From Candidatus Oscillibacter excrementigallinarum (GTDB taxonomy: Bacteria; Bacillota; Clostridia; Oscillospirales; Oscillospiraceae), in contig DWZJ01000022.1 in assembly GCA_019118245.1 (NCBI GenBank), positions 1-64,000 of the forward strand: a stretch of 64,000 nt of DNA, given 5' to 3'. The notes beneath the pieces were generated by a model. It was not told the DNA's origin. It was given only the letters and a program-made list of their open reading frames with translations, and did not search any database. Position numbers and translations under genes: made by a program. Positions 49,289-58,651 of the stretch are shown here, one piece after another; the first letter of the stretch is position 1; each line of letters begins with the position of its first letter.

Positions 49289-51363
49289 CAGTTCAGGGTA
49301 TCCGCCGCCTGGGTGAACAGGGCCTGGATGCGCTCCGCCGTGGCGGGGCAGGAGGTGAGCTCCGGATCCTCCGCCAGCAGCTGCTCCGCCGCCTGGCGGG
49401 CCTCCTGCAGCAGCAGGGTGTCGCAGCCCAGATCCGCCACCTTCAGGCCCGGCAGGCCGTGCTGCCGCTGGCCGAAGAAGTCGCCGGGGCCCCGGAGCCG
49501 CAGGTCCTCCTCCGCGATCTTGAAGCCGTCGGTGGTCTTGGTCATGACCTTTAGCCGCGCCCGGGTCTCCTCGTTCTGGTTGTCGGAGATCAGGATGCAG
49601 TAGGACTGATGCTTCCCCCGGCCCACCCGGCCCCGCAGCTGGTGGAGCTGGGAGAGGCCGAACCGCTCCGCGTTTTCAATCACCATGACGGCGGCGTTGG
49701 GCACGTCCACTCCCACCTCGATGACGGTGGTGGACACCAGGATGTCCGTCTCGTGGGCGGCGAAGGCGGTCATGACTGCGTCCTTCTCCTTGGGCTTCAT
49801 CTTGCCGTGGACGAAGGCCACCTTCAGGTCGGGGAACACCTCGGCCTGGAGCTTTTTGGCATACTCCGTCACCGCCTTCCGCTCGTCGGGGAGCTCGTCA
49901 TTTTCCTCGACCATGGGGCAGACGATGTAGGCCTGGCGGCCCTCGCCCACCAGCTTGCGGATAAAGTTATACACCCGCTGGTGGTAGCCGCCGCTGACGG
50001 CGAAGGTCTGCACCGGCTGGCGGCCGGGGGGCAGCTGGTCGATGACGGACACGTCCAGGTCACCGTACAAAATCAAGGCCAGCGTCCGGGGGATGGGCGT
50101 GGCGGACATGACCAGGATGTGGGGGTGGTCCCCCTTGGCGGCCAGGTCCGCCCGCTGGGCCACGCCGAAGCGGTGCTGCTCGTCCGTTACCACCAGCCCC
50201 AGGTCGCGGTAGGCCACGCTGCCGGTGATGAGGGCGTGGGTGCCGATGGCGAAGTCGATCTCCCCGCTCTCCAGCTGCTGGGCGATGGAGCGCTTCGTCT
50301 TGGCGGTGGTGGAGCCGGTCAGCAGGGCACACCGGATGCCCAAATTTTCCAGCAGGGGGGCCAGGCCTTGGTAGTGCTGCTGGGCCAGGATCTCCGTGGG
50401 GGCCATCAGGGCCGCCTGACGGCCGTTCTTCACGCAGAAGTACACACAGGCGGCGGCCACCATGGTCTTGCCGGAGCCCACGTCCCCCTGGACCAGACGG
50501 TTCATGGGCGTGCCGGAGCGCATGTCCGCCAGGGCCTCCTCCACGCAGCGGCGCTGGGCGTCTGTCAGGGTAAAGGGGAGGGCGGAATAGAAGGGCTCCA
50601 TGTCCACATCGCCGCAGGGGGGCACATGGACCACCTCACGGCGTTGGCGGAGCCGCTCCAGCCCGATGGTGAAGAGAAACAGCTCCTCAAAGGCCAGCCG
50701 CCGCCGGGCCAGGTCCAGGGCCTCCGCGCTCTCCGGGAAGTGGATGTTCTCGTAGGCGTACTCGATGCGGCAGAGCTGGTACTCCCGCCGCACCCGGTCC
50801 GGCAGCACATCCGGCAGGATGTCGGCGCAGGCGTCCAGCCCCTGGCGGATGGACCGGGACAAAATCAGCTGGCTGACCCCGGCGGTGAGGGGATAGATGG
50901 GCACGATGCGGCCGGTGACCTCCCGGCGTCCCTCCGGCTCCACCACGGGATTCGTCATCTGGCGGCGGAAGAGGGAGCCCTCCGCCCGGCCGTAGAAGAT
51001 ATACGTCTCCCCCTGGCGCAGGTTGTTTTTCAGCCACGCCTGGTTGAAGAAGGTCACGTTTAATTCCCCGGTGTCGTCCACCGCCCGGAGCTTCACCAGG
51101 TCCAGTCCACGGCGGACATGGGAGATGGTGGGAGGTGACGATACCATGGCGGCCACGCCGGCGGCCTCGCCGGGCGCCAGGTCGGCGAGGCGGCGGAGCT
51201 GGGTGCGGTCGTCATAGGCCCGGGGGAAGTAGGAGATCAGGTCCCGCAGGGTGGCGATGCCCAGTTTGCCCAGGGCCTTGGCCCGCTGCTCCCCGATGCC
51301 CTTGATGTAGCGCACGTCTGTATTCAGGTCCGCCATTGGATCACCTCCCACTCTGTAAATCAT
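49288..51363 (-). CDS. recG: ATP-dependent DNA helicase RecG
   Basis: RLVQGDVGSGKTMVAAACVYF; TDEQHRFGVAQR; QLHQLRGRVGRGKHQSYCIL. Confidence 0.97.
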   Translation of the reverse strand: MIYRVGGDPMADLNTDVRYIKGIGEQRAKALGKLGIATLRDLISYFPRAYDDRTQLRRLADLAPGEAAGVAAMVSSPPTISHVRRGLDLVKLRAVDDTGELNVTFFNQAWLKNNLRQGETYIFYGRAEGSLFRRQMTNPVVEPEGRREVTGRIVPIYPLTAGVSQLILSRSIRQGLDACADILPDVLPDRVRREYQLCRIEYAYENIHFPESAEALDLARRRLAFEELFLFTIGLERLRQRREVVHVPPCGDVDMEPFYSALPFTLTDAQRRCVEEALADMRSGTPMNRLVQGDVGSGKTMVAAACVYFCVKNGRQAALMAPTEILAQQHYQGLAPLLENLGIRCALLTGSTTAKTKRSIAQQLESGEIDFAIGTHALITGSVAYRDLGLVVTDEQHRFGVAQRADLAAKGDHPHILVMSATPIPRTLALILYGDLDVSVIDQLPPGRQPVQTFAVSGGYHQRVYNFIRKLVGEGRQAYIVCPMVEENDELPDERKAVTEYAKKLQAEVFPDLKVAFVHGKMKPKEKDAVMTAFAAHETDILVSTTVIEVGVDVPNAAVMVIENAERFGLSQLHQLRGRVGRGKHQSYCILISDNQNEETRARLKVMTKTTDGFKIAEEDLRLRGPGDFFGQRQHGLPGLKVADLGCDTLLLQEARQAAEQLLAEDPELTSCPATAERIQALFTQAADTLN

Positions 51364-51591
51364 TGCTCCCCATTATATAATGACACCAGAGAAAAAACAA
51401 GGAGACGGCCTTATGCAGCAGCGTTTGTGTGCCTTGCCTGTGAAAATCTGGATGCAGAAAATCACCAAGGGATGACATTTGGAGGAAATCAGCAAAATAG
51501 AAAAACAATTTTGTATGGGACTTTTTCAAATCATTGGCAGTATTATAGGTGAAAAGCTTTTCAAAGAAATCCACATGGGAGACGGGCAATT

Positions 51592-52065
51592 ATGCGGGGA
51601 GAACAAGAATTCAACACGGCTGTGGAACAATACTTGAATATGGTCTATCGCATTGCACTGAACTGGTTCGGCAATGTCCATGATGCGGAGGACGCAGCAC
51701 AGGAGGTGATGCTCCGTCTGTGGAAAAGCGCGTCCGTACCCGAGGATGAGAGCCATCTGCGACACTGGCTAGTGCGGGTGACGATCAATGTCTGCAAAGA
51801 TCTATCCCGGTCGCCGTGGCGGCAGCACGTGATCCCTCTTGGGGAAACTCAGACGGAATCCTACGTTGCGGAACCAGAGTCCCAGGAGGTGCTGGAAGAG
51901 GTCATGCGACTGCCCAAAAAGTACCGCATCCCGCTGTATCTCTTCCATTATGAGGGCTATTCCATCAAAGAAATCGGAGAGTTGCTGAAAATCAATCCGT
52001 CAACCATACGCACAAGACTTTCCAGAGCGAGAGAACTGCTGAAAAATCAGCTGGAGGAGGCGTGA
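51592..52065 (+). CDS. sigma-70 family RNA polymerase sigma factor (ECF-type)
   Basis: NVHDAEDAAQEVMLRLWKSA; FHYEGYSIKEIGELLKINPSTIRTRLSRARELLK. Confidence 0.93.
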   Translation: MRGEQEFNTAVEQYLNMVYRIALNWFGNVHDAEDAAQEVMLRLWKSASVPEDESHLRHWLVRVTINVCKDLSRSPWRQHVIPLGETQTESYVAEPESQEVLEEVMRLPKKYRIPLYLFHYEGYSIKEIGELLKINPSTIRTRLSRARELLKNQLEEA

Positions 52066-52068
52066 CAG

Positions 52069-53229
52069 ATGCAAACGAAATATCAGAAAGCTTTCGACCA
52101 TGTCACCGCCTCTGACCGATTGAAAGAGGAGGTGCTGAACATGACAAAACAGGAGAAAGAGACGCTGCGCAGGCAGATTCCCAAGGCTGCCCTAGTTGCT
52201 GCCATCATCATTTTGATCTTGGCCGGAACGGCCGTGGCGGTGAGTATACCAGGCATCCAGGACTGGTTCCAGCAGTATTGGCAGGAGGCCGGCGGAGGCG
52301 CTCCCATGACAGCGGAGCAGGAGACAGCCATCGGACAAATGACCCAATCCGTCGGAACTTCTGCTCAATCGGAGAAAGCAGAGGCAGAAGAGGACGAAAA
52401 CCTGGCTGCTGGGGAAAACCTGCCGCCTGAAGGGGAGTCCCCTGCGGAGAAAACGTCAGGGGGAGAAACGGTGGAAGCGCCCGGCAGGAACCAGGCATCC
52501 GAATCCGCTACAAACGGAGACAAGCCGGTTGCAGAAACAGTGGGCACTACAGTTAGCTTAGACTCTGTGACGGTTGGGGAAAAACATCTCTGGATGCTAC
52601 TTCACGTTAGTGGAACATTTGAGCCTGGAAAGTCATATAGTTTTGAGAGATCTGAACTTATAGGGGCGCCAGAAAAAGTCTACGAAGATCTTGGAATTAA
52701 GGTGGGGAAGGGACTTACTTGCAGCAGCAACGTTTTAGAAGATGGAAGCCTGCAAATTTTGGCCCAATATCAAAGCCCTGATCCAAATGCCGATTTAACG
52801 GAAGGCGGGAATCTCTGCCTGCATTTGGAAAATCTCCTGATGGATCGAGAGCCGCTTCTGGAAGGACAATGGGATATCCCCTTTACCCTGGAGCAAGCGT
52901 CGGCGATGCCTGCAATCAAGCTGGAAAATATAAGCATCCCGGTACCTGAATCGGAAGACGCAGGTGACATAAACTTCCAGGAAATCCGCATAACGTCCAC
53001 AGGAATGGAGCTGATTTGCGATGCGCAATATGCCGGATCTACACTTTGGCCGGACGTGGCCCTGATTCTGACAGATGGAAGCGAAATTGAAGCTGGCGCG
53101 GCTCATGCATCCTGGGAAGGAGAGGCAGATACAAGCCTCTGGATTACCGATTACACCTGGAAAGTGCCCATCGCCTTGGAGCAGGCGTCTTCCGTCCGGA
53201 TCGGGGACGTGTTGATTCCGCTGAAATAA
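52069..53229 (+). CDS. DUF4179 domain-containing protein (putative anti-sigma factor)
   Basis: TM ALVAAIIILILAGTAVAVSI; acidic low-complexity linker; C-terminal VPIALEQASSVRIGDVLIPLK resembles paralog at 47581-48732. Confidence 0.75.
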   Translation: MQTKYQKAFDHVTASDRLKEEVLNMTKQEKETLRRQIPKAALVAAIIILILAGTAVAVSIPGIQDWFQQYWQEAGGGAPMTAEQETAIGQMTQSVGTSAQSEKAEAEEDENLAAGENLPPEGESPAEKTSGGETVEAPGRNQASESATNGDKPVAETVGTTVSLDSVTVGEKHLWMLLHVSGTFEPGKSYSFERSELIGAPEKVYEDLGIKVGKGLTCSSNVLEDGSLQILAQYQSPDPNADLTEGGNLCLHLENLLMDREPLLEGQWDIPFTLEQASAMPAIKLENISIPVPESEDAGDINFQEIRITSTGMELICDAQYAGSTLWPDVALILTDGSEIEAGAAHASWEGEADTSLWITDYTWKVPIALEQASSVRIGDVLIPLK

Positions 53230-53280
53230 TGGTGAAATCTACTGTGCCATATTCTCAGAATTTACCAAGGCACTCAGTTT

Positions 53281-53318
53281 TAAAGTGCAGTAACCATACG
53301 CGGTTACTGCACTTTAAC
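53281..53318 (+). terminator. intrinsic terminator-like hairpin
   Basis: 15-bp stem TAAAGTGCAGTAACC/GGTTACTGCACTTTA. Confidence 0.65.
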
Positions 53319-53391
53319 TATACGCCAAGCGGCAATTTGCTTGTTGTTCTTGTATGGGATAGGACGACGGCGAGCGCACCGCCTTTTCCTT

Positions 53392-53889
53392 TTACAGGTT
53401 CGTGTTCACATAGTCATAGAACCGGTAGGTGAGGCCGTTTTCCGCCACCGGGTCGCTGATGGACGCCACCGTCCAGCCGGGCAGCTTGTCCAGGTTGGGG
53501 AAGAAGGAGTCCGCCCCCTCCGCGGCGGCGTCCACCCGGGTCACATACGCCCGCCGGCACTTGGAGAGCAGGGCGGCGTAGATGCTGCCGCCGCCGATGA
53601 CCCAGAGGTGGTCCTGGGGGGTGTCCGCCGCAGCCTCCATGGCGGCCTGCAGGCTGGAGACCACCACGGCCCCCTCCCGGTGAAAGTCCGCGCAGCGGGT
53701 GATGACGATGTTCTTCCGCCTGGGCAGGGGCTTCCCGCCGGGGAAGGAGTCCAGGGTCCGGCGGCCCAGGATGACGGTGCCCTCCAGAGTGAGGGAGCGG
53801 AAGCGCTTCATGTCCGTGGGCAGGGAAAAGAGCAGATCGTTGTCCCGGCCAATGGCCCAGTTTCGATCCACGACGACAATGGCATTCAC
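53392..53889 (-). CDS. folA: dihydrofolate reductase
   Basis: MNAIVVVDRNWAIGRDNDLLFSLPTDMKRFR; VILGRRTLDSFPGGKPLPRRKNIV. Confidence 0.95.
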   Translation of the reverse strand: MNAIVVVDRNWAIGRDNDLLFSLPTDMKRFRSLTLEGTVILGRRTLDSFPGGKPLPRRKNIVITRCADFHREGAVVVSSLQAAMEAAADTPQDHLWVIGGGSIYAALLSKCRRAYVTRVDAAAEGADSFFPNLDKLPGWTVASISDPVAENGLTYRFYDYVNTNL

Positions 53890-53902
53890 AGGGCAGGCCT
53901 CC

Positions 53903-54733
53903 TCAAATGGCGATGGGGATCTTGTCCTCGAAGGGGGCGGGGGTGTAGCCCTCCAGGGAGAAGCTGTCCCGGGTAAAGGCGTAGAAATCCGTCACGGACG
54001 GGTCCATGCGGAACACCGGCGCCGGGGTGGGCGTCTGGGTCAGCATCCTTTCGATGATGGGCACGTGGCGGTCGTAGATGTGGGCGTCCGCGATGACGTG
54101 GACCAGCTCGCCGGGCACCAGGCCGCTGACCTGGGACAGCATGTGGACCAGTACGGCATACTGCACCACGTTCCAGTTGTTGGCCGCCAGCATATCCTGG
54201 CTCCGCTGGTTCAAAATGGCGTTGAGCACGTTGCCGGACACGTTGAAGGTCATGGACCACGCGCAGGGGTACAGGTTCATCTCGTGGAGGTCCTGGTGGT
54301 TGTAGAGGCTGGTGAGGATGCGGCGGGAGGCGGGGTTGTGCTTCAGATCGTACAGCACCCGGTCCACCTGGTCCATCTCCCCCTCGGGGTATTGGTGCTT
54401 GATGCCCAGCTGATAGCCGTAGGCCTTGCCGATGGAGCCGTCCGCGTCCGCCCACTCGTCCCAGATGTGGCCGTTCAGATCGTGGATGTTGTTGGACTTC
54501 TTCTGCCAGATCCACAGCAGCTCGTCCACCGCCGTCTTCCAGTAGGTCCGGCGGAGGGTCAGGATGGGGAACTCCTCCTGGAGATCATAGCGGTTGACGA
54601 TCCCGAATTTTTTGACCGTGTGGGCGGGGGTCCCGTCCTCCCAATGGGGGCGGACGGCCTGGTCGGTGTCCCAGACCCCGTGGTCCAGGATGTCCCGGCA
54701 GTTCTGGATGAAGAGCGCGTCAGCGCGGCTCAT
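53903..54733 (-). CDS. thyA: thymidylate synthase
   Basis: LTLRRTYWKTAVDELLWIWQKKSNNI; YPCAWSMTFNVSGNVLNAILNQRSQDMLAANNWNVVQYA; start MSRADALFIQNCRDIL at 54733. Confidence 0.95.
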   Translation of the reverse strand: MSRADALFIQNCRDILDHGVWDTDQAVRPHWEDGTPAHTVKKFGIVNRYDLQEEFPILTLRRTYWKTAVDELLWIWQKKSNNIHDLNGHIWDEWADADGSIGKAYGYQLGIKHQYPEGEMDQVDRVLYDLKHNPASRRILTSLYNHQDLHEMNLYPCAWSMTFNVSGNVLNAILNQRSQDMLAANNWNVVQYAVLVHMLSQVSGLVPGELVHVIADAHIYDRHVPIIERMLTQTPTPAPVFRMDPSVTDFYAFTRDSFSLEGYTPAPFEDKIPIAI

Positions 54734-54940
54734 GGCGGTCCCTCCTCGGCATTTTATCGTTCCCTCCAGTATAGCAGAGCCCGGCGGAAAAGACAATCCG
54801 CAGTTGAGGACCGCCCTGCCAAATCGGGGACCGCTTTTGCGGTTTTGGTTGTGAAAACCGGCAAGATGCGGTACAATACCCCATGACGACAGAGCCGCCG
54901 GGAGCGGCCGGAGACCTTTGCGGAGGAGAGGAGGCGGAAG

Positions 54941-55789
54941 ATGCTGGACCGGAATGAGATCAGCAAGCGGGGCTATCTGAAGGAGGATTTCCGCCTGTTC
55001 CATCTGAAGGACAGCCGGGCCCAGGAGGTGGACTACCACTACCACGCCTTTGACAAGCTGATCCTCCTGCTGGGGGGGAAGGTCACCTATGTGGTGGAGG
55101 GCGTCACCTACTTCCTCCAGCCCTGGGATATGCTGCTGGTGGGCCACGACCTGATCCACCGGCCCATCATCGACCCGGCGGAGCCCTATGAGCGGGTGGT
55201 GGTCTGGCTGGGCCGGGAGTGGCTGGAGCGGCGCAGCGACCCCGGCGAGGCGCTGGCCACCTGCTTCGACACCACCCGGGAGCGGGGCTTCCACCTGCTG
55301 CGCTTCGACGCGGAGCGGCGGCTCCACTACATGCAGCGCATCCAGCAGATGGAGGAGGCCCAGCGGGACAAGGGCTTCGGCGCCGCCCGGATGGCGGACA
55401 CCCTCTGCCAGCAGCTGCTGATCGACGTGAACCGGGATGTGCTGCGCTCCCGCACCGCCCAGGAGGAGCGGGACAGCTACCGGGTGGACCCCAAGATGGA
55501 GGAGATCCTCCGGTACATCCTGAACCACCTGGAAGAGGAGCTGACCGTGGACGCCCTGGCCAAGCGGTTCTTCATTAGCCGGTACTATCTCATGCACCGG
55601 TTCAAGGCCGTCACCGGCTACACGGTCCACCAGTACATCAGCCAGAAGCGGCTGCTGCGGGCCGGGGAGCTGATCCGCTCCGGCGTGCCGGTGATGAAGG
55701 CGGCGGAGCAGGCGGGGTTCGAGGAGTATTCCACCTTCCTGCGGGCCTTCCGCAGCACCTTCCACATGAGTCCCCGGGAGTTCCGGTGA
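54941..55789 (+). CDS. AraC family transcriptional regulator with cupin domain
   Basis: C-terminal HTH LTVDALAKRFFISRYYLMHRFKAVTGYTVHQYISQKRLLRAGELI...FEEYSTFLRAFRSTFHMSPREFR. Confidence 0.93.
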   Translation: MLDRNEISKRGYLKEDFRLFHLKDSRAQEVDYHYHAFDKLILLLGGKVTYVVEGVTYFLQPWDMLLVGHDLIHRPIIDPAEPYERVVVWLGREWLERRSDPGEALATCFDTTRERGFHLLRFDAERRLHYMQRIQQMEEAQRDKGFGAARMADTLCQQLLIDVNRDVLRSRTAQEERDSYRVDPKMEEILRYILNHLEEELTVDALAKRFFISRYYLMHRFKAVTGYTVHQYISQKRLLRAGELIRSGVPVMKAAEQAGFEEYSTFLRAFRSTFHMSPREFR

Positions 55790-55810
55790 AAAGAGATGAG
55801 ACCAGAGAAA

Positions 55811-55840
55811 GGCGGGAGCGCGCAGCGCTCCCGCCTTTTC
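55811..55840. terminator. bidirectional intrinsic terminator
   Basis: AAAGGCGGGAGCG-CGCAG-CGCTCCCGCCTTTT. Confidence 0.85.
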
Positions 55841-55845
55841 ACGAT

Positions 55846-57039
55846 TTATTCCAGCACATCGCCCGCGGCCAGACGGAGGATGGCCTCCATGTCGGCGGGC
55901 TGGATCTTCACGAAGCCGCCGAAGGGGAAGGCGTTCGGCTTCTCCGCCCGGTGGGCAACCATGTCCGGGATGTCCTTGGCCTTGGCCCCCAGCTCCTCAA
56001 AGGTGATGGGCATCCCCAGGGAGTGGAAGAACAGGCACAGCTTCTCGATGCCCTGGCGGGCGGTGGCCTCCGGGTCCGCGAAGTTCATCTCGCAGCCAAA
56101 GACCCGCACGGCGAACTGGGCCAGCCGGACGGGATCGTGGGGCAGCACATACTCCATCCAGGCGGGCAGCACCACCGCCAGGCCCGCGCCGTGGGCGCAG
56201 TCGTAGAAGGCGGAGAGCTCATGCTCGATCTGGTGGCTGGCCCAGTCCTGCTCCCGGCCCACGCCGCAGGAGTTGTTGTGGGCCAGCATCCCCGCCCACA
56301 TCAGGTCTGCCCGGGCCGCGTAGTCGTTGGGGTCGGCGATGGCCTTGGGGGCCGCGTCCAGCACGGTTTTCATCAGGGCCTCGCACAGCCGGTCCGTCAG
56401 GGCCACGTCCGGCGTGTTGGTGAAGTACCGTTCCATGATATGGGCCATCATGTCCACCGCGCCGCTGGCGGTCTGGTAGGCGGGCAGGGAGCAGGTGAAC
56501 CGGGGATTCAGCACCGCGAACTTGGGGCGGATGACGTCCGTCTTGGGGCAGCCCCACTTGAGGTTGCCCTGCTCCTGGGTGATGACGCAGCTGTCGGAGC
56601 CCTCGCTGCCGGCGGCGGAGATGGTCAGCACCACGCCCACGGGCAGGGTCTTTTCGATTTTGGCCTTTCCGGTGAAGAAGTCCCAGAAATCCCCGTCGTA
56701 CAGCGCGCCGAAGCCGATGGCCTTGGCGGTGTCGATGACGCTGCCGCCGCCCACGGCCAGCAGGAAGTCCGCCCCGGTCTGCCGGACCAGGTCGATGCCC
56801 TCGTAGACCTTGCCGCTGCGGGGGTTGGCCTGGACGCCGGAGAGCTCGGTGAAGGGGATGCCGGCCTCGTTCAGGGAGGCGGCGACGGCGTCATAGGCGC
56901 CGTTGCGGCGGACGGAGCCGCCGCCGGTGACCAGCAGCACCCGGGTGCCGCCGAACCGGCGCACCAGGGCGCCGGTATTTTTCTCCTCCCCGTCGCCGAA
57001 GGCGAACAGGGTGGGGGAGTAGAAGGTGAAGTTGTTCAT
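55846..57039 (-). CDS. iron-containing alcohol dehydrogenase
   Basis: NFTFYSPTLFAFGDGEE; FLLAVGGGSVIDTAKAIGFGALYDGDFWDF; CAHGAGLAVVLPAWM. Confidence 0.95.
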   Translation of the reverse strand: MNNFTFYSPTLFAFGDGEEKNTGALVRRFGGTRVLLVTGGGSVRRNGAYDAVAASLNEAGIPFTELSGVQANPRSGKVYEGIDLVRQTGADFLLAVGGGSVIDTAKAIGFGALYDGDFWDFFTGKAKIEKTLPVGVVLTISAAGSEGSDSCVITQEQGNLKWGCPKTDVIRPKFAVLNPRFTCSLPAYQTASGAVDMMAHIMERYFTNTPDVALTDRLCEALMKTVLDAAPKAIADPNDYAARADLMWAGMLAHNNSCGVGREQDWASHQIEHELSAFYDCAHGAGLAVVLPAWMEYVLPHDPVRLAQFAVRVFGCEMNFADPEATARQGIEKLCLFFHSLGMPITFEELGAKAKDIPDMVAHRAEKPNAFPFGGFVKIQPADMEAILRLAAGDVLE

Positions 57040-57085
57040 GGGAGTGTGCTCCTTTCAGAATCGTTTGTCAGAGGCGTTCCGCACG

Positions 57086-57667
57086 TCAGTCAATCGGTGT
57101 ATCGGAGAAGGTCACAGTCACCGCCAGACCCGCCGTGCAGTCGATGCTGCGGAAATCCTCCAGGGAGCCGGCGATAGAGCCGCTGGCGGAACCGGCCTTC
57201 AGCAACAGGGGGATCTCCTCGCCGCAGACGATCTCCTGGGAATCGCCCAGCTGGGTGCTGAAGGTGGCGGCACAGCCGTCGAGATCCACGCTGTCCTGAT
57301 ATGTATAGGTGTTGTGCCCAGTGTCGGAGATGTCGAAAATTTCGTAGCCGGAGGGGGTAAAGCGGAAGCCCATGCTGTATTCGCCGGGTTCAATGTTCCC
57401 AAAGACATGGCCGGATTGGTTCCAAGTGCCGTCCTCGTATTTCCAGACCTCTGTGGAGACGGACTGGATGGGTGCCTCCACGGTGTAGTCGAAAAAAACC
57501 AGTGCCTCCTCTTTGCCGTTCAACAACTCCAGCAGTGCCTGCGCATCCTCGGAAAAGACGGCGGGGCGGATGGTGGGCGTGGGTTCCGAAGGGGCTTCTT
57601 GGGCACCGCAGGCGGCCAGCGGGAAGAGAAACAGCAGGCAGAGAAGCGCTGCAAATCTCTTCTTCAT
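57086..57667 (-). CDS. putative lipoprotein
   Basis: lipobox MKKRFAALLCLLFLFPLAACGAQEAP. Confidence 0.7.
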   Translation of the reverse strand: MKKRFAALLCLLFLFPLAACGAQEAPSEPTPTIRPAVFSEDAQALLELLNGKEEALVFFDYTVEAPIQSVSTEVWKYEDGTWNQSGHVFGNIEPGEYSMGFRFTPSGYEIFDISDTGHNTYTYQDSVDLDGCAATFSTQLGDSQEIVCGEEIPLLLKAGSASGSIAGSLEDFRSIDCTAGLAVTVTFSDTPID

Positions 57668-57670
57668 GGC

Positions 57671-58651
57671 TCAATACCCCCGGGTCCGGTCCACCAGCCC
57701 CGCCAGGGGCCGGCCGGCGGCGTAGTTTTTCAGGTCCTCGCAGAACAGCTCCACGTTCCGGTCGCAGGTGTACCCCAGGGTCATGTTGCCGGAGACATGG
57801 GGGGTGAGGATCAGGTTCCGGGCGTCCCACAGGGGGTCCTCCCTGGGCAGGGGCTCAGGGTCCATCACATCCAGGGCGGCGCCCGCCAGCTTTCCGGTGT
57901 TCAGGGCCTCCGCCAGGGCCGCCTGGTCCAGGGCGGTGCCCCGGCCCACGTTGATGACATAGGCGTCGGCGGGCAGCAGGGCGATCCGCTCCCGGTTCAG
58001 GATGTGGATGGTCTCCGGCGTGCTGGGCAGGGCCATCACCAGGATCTTCGTCTGGGGCAGCATCTGGTCCAGGGCGGAGATGGGATACACCGCGTCAAAG
58101 GCGGGGTGGAGCCTGCCGCTGCGGCTGAGGCCCACGATCTTCGCGGCCCCCATGCCCCGCATCCGCTCCGCCACGTGGCGGCCGATGTCCCCGGTGCCCA
58201 GGATGGTGAATTCATTGTCCCGGATGGAGCGGATGGACAGCTGGTTGGACCAGCTGTGGTTCCGAACCACCTCGATGTATTCCGGCATCCGCCGCAGCAG
58301 CATCAGCGTCACCATCACCACGTGCTCCGCGATGGTGACGCCATAGACGTTGGAGTTGGTCAGCAGACAGTCCGGGTTGGCAAAGAACTCCGGATGCTTG
58401 CAGTAGAGGTCCACCCCGGCGAAGGAGCAGCAATACCATTGCAGACCGGCCGGGGCCTCCCGCAGCAGGTCGGCGGAGTGGGCGTACAGCACCTCGCAGT
58501 GCTGGAGGCAGGCCTTGGCCTCCTCGAACTGGTCCAGGGTGAAGAAGTGGGGGGTGAAGCCCGTCTCCTGGCAGGCGGCTTGGATCTGGCCCTTGTGGGC
58601 CTCGGTGAGGAACTCCTGATAGATGCAGATGTCACGGCTCATATAGATCAT
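57671..58651 (-). CDS. D-2-hydroxyacid dehydrogenase family protein
   Basis: TILGTGDIGRHVAERMRGMGAAKIVGLSRSG; VINVGRGTALDQAALAEAL; NLILTPHVSGN. Confidence 0.93.
   Translation of the reverse strand: MIYMSRDICIYQEFLTEAHKGQIQAACQETGFTPHFFTLDQFEEAKACLQHCEVLYAHSADLLREAPAGLQWYCCSFAGVDLYCKHPEFFANPDCLLTNSNVYGVTIAEHVVMVTLMLLRRMPEYIEVVRNHSWSNQLSIRSIRDNEFTILGTGDIGRHVAERMRGMGAAKIVGLSRSGRLHPAFDAVYPISALDQMLPQTKILVMALPSTPETIHILNRERIALLPADAYVINVGRGTALDQAALAEALNTGKLAGAALDVMDPEPLPREDPLWDARNLILTPHVSGNMTLGYTCDRNVELFCEDLKNYAAGRPLAGLVDRTRGY

Noticed and set aside
54734-55765. N-terminal extension of the 620-aa ORF containing thyA
   Set aside because: Thymidylate synthase homology starts at MSRADALF (54733); the extension is antisense to the AraC regulator.
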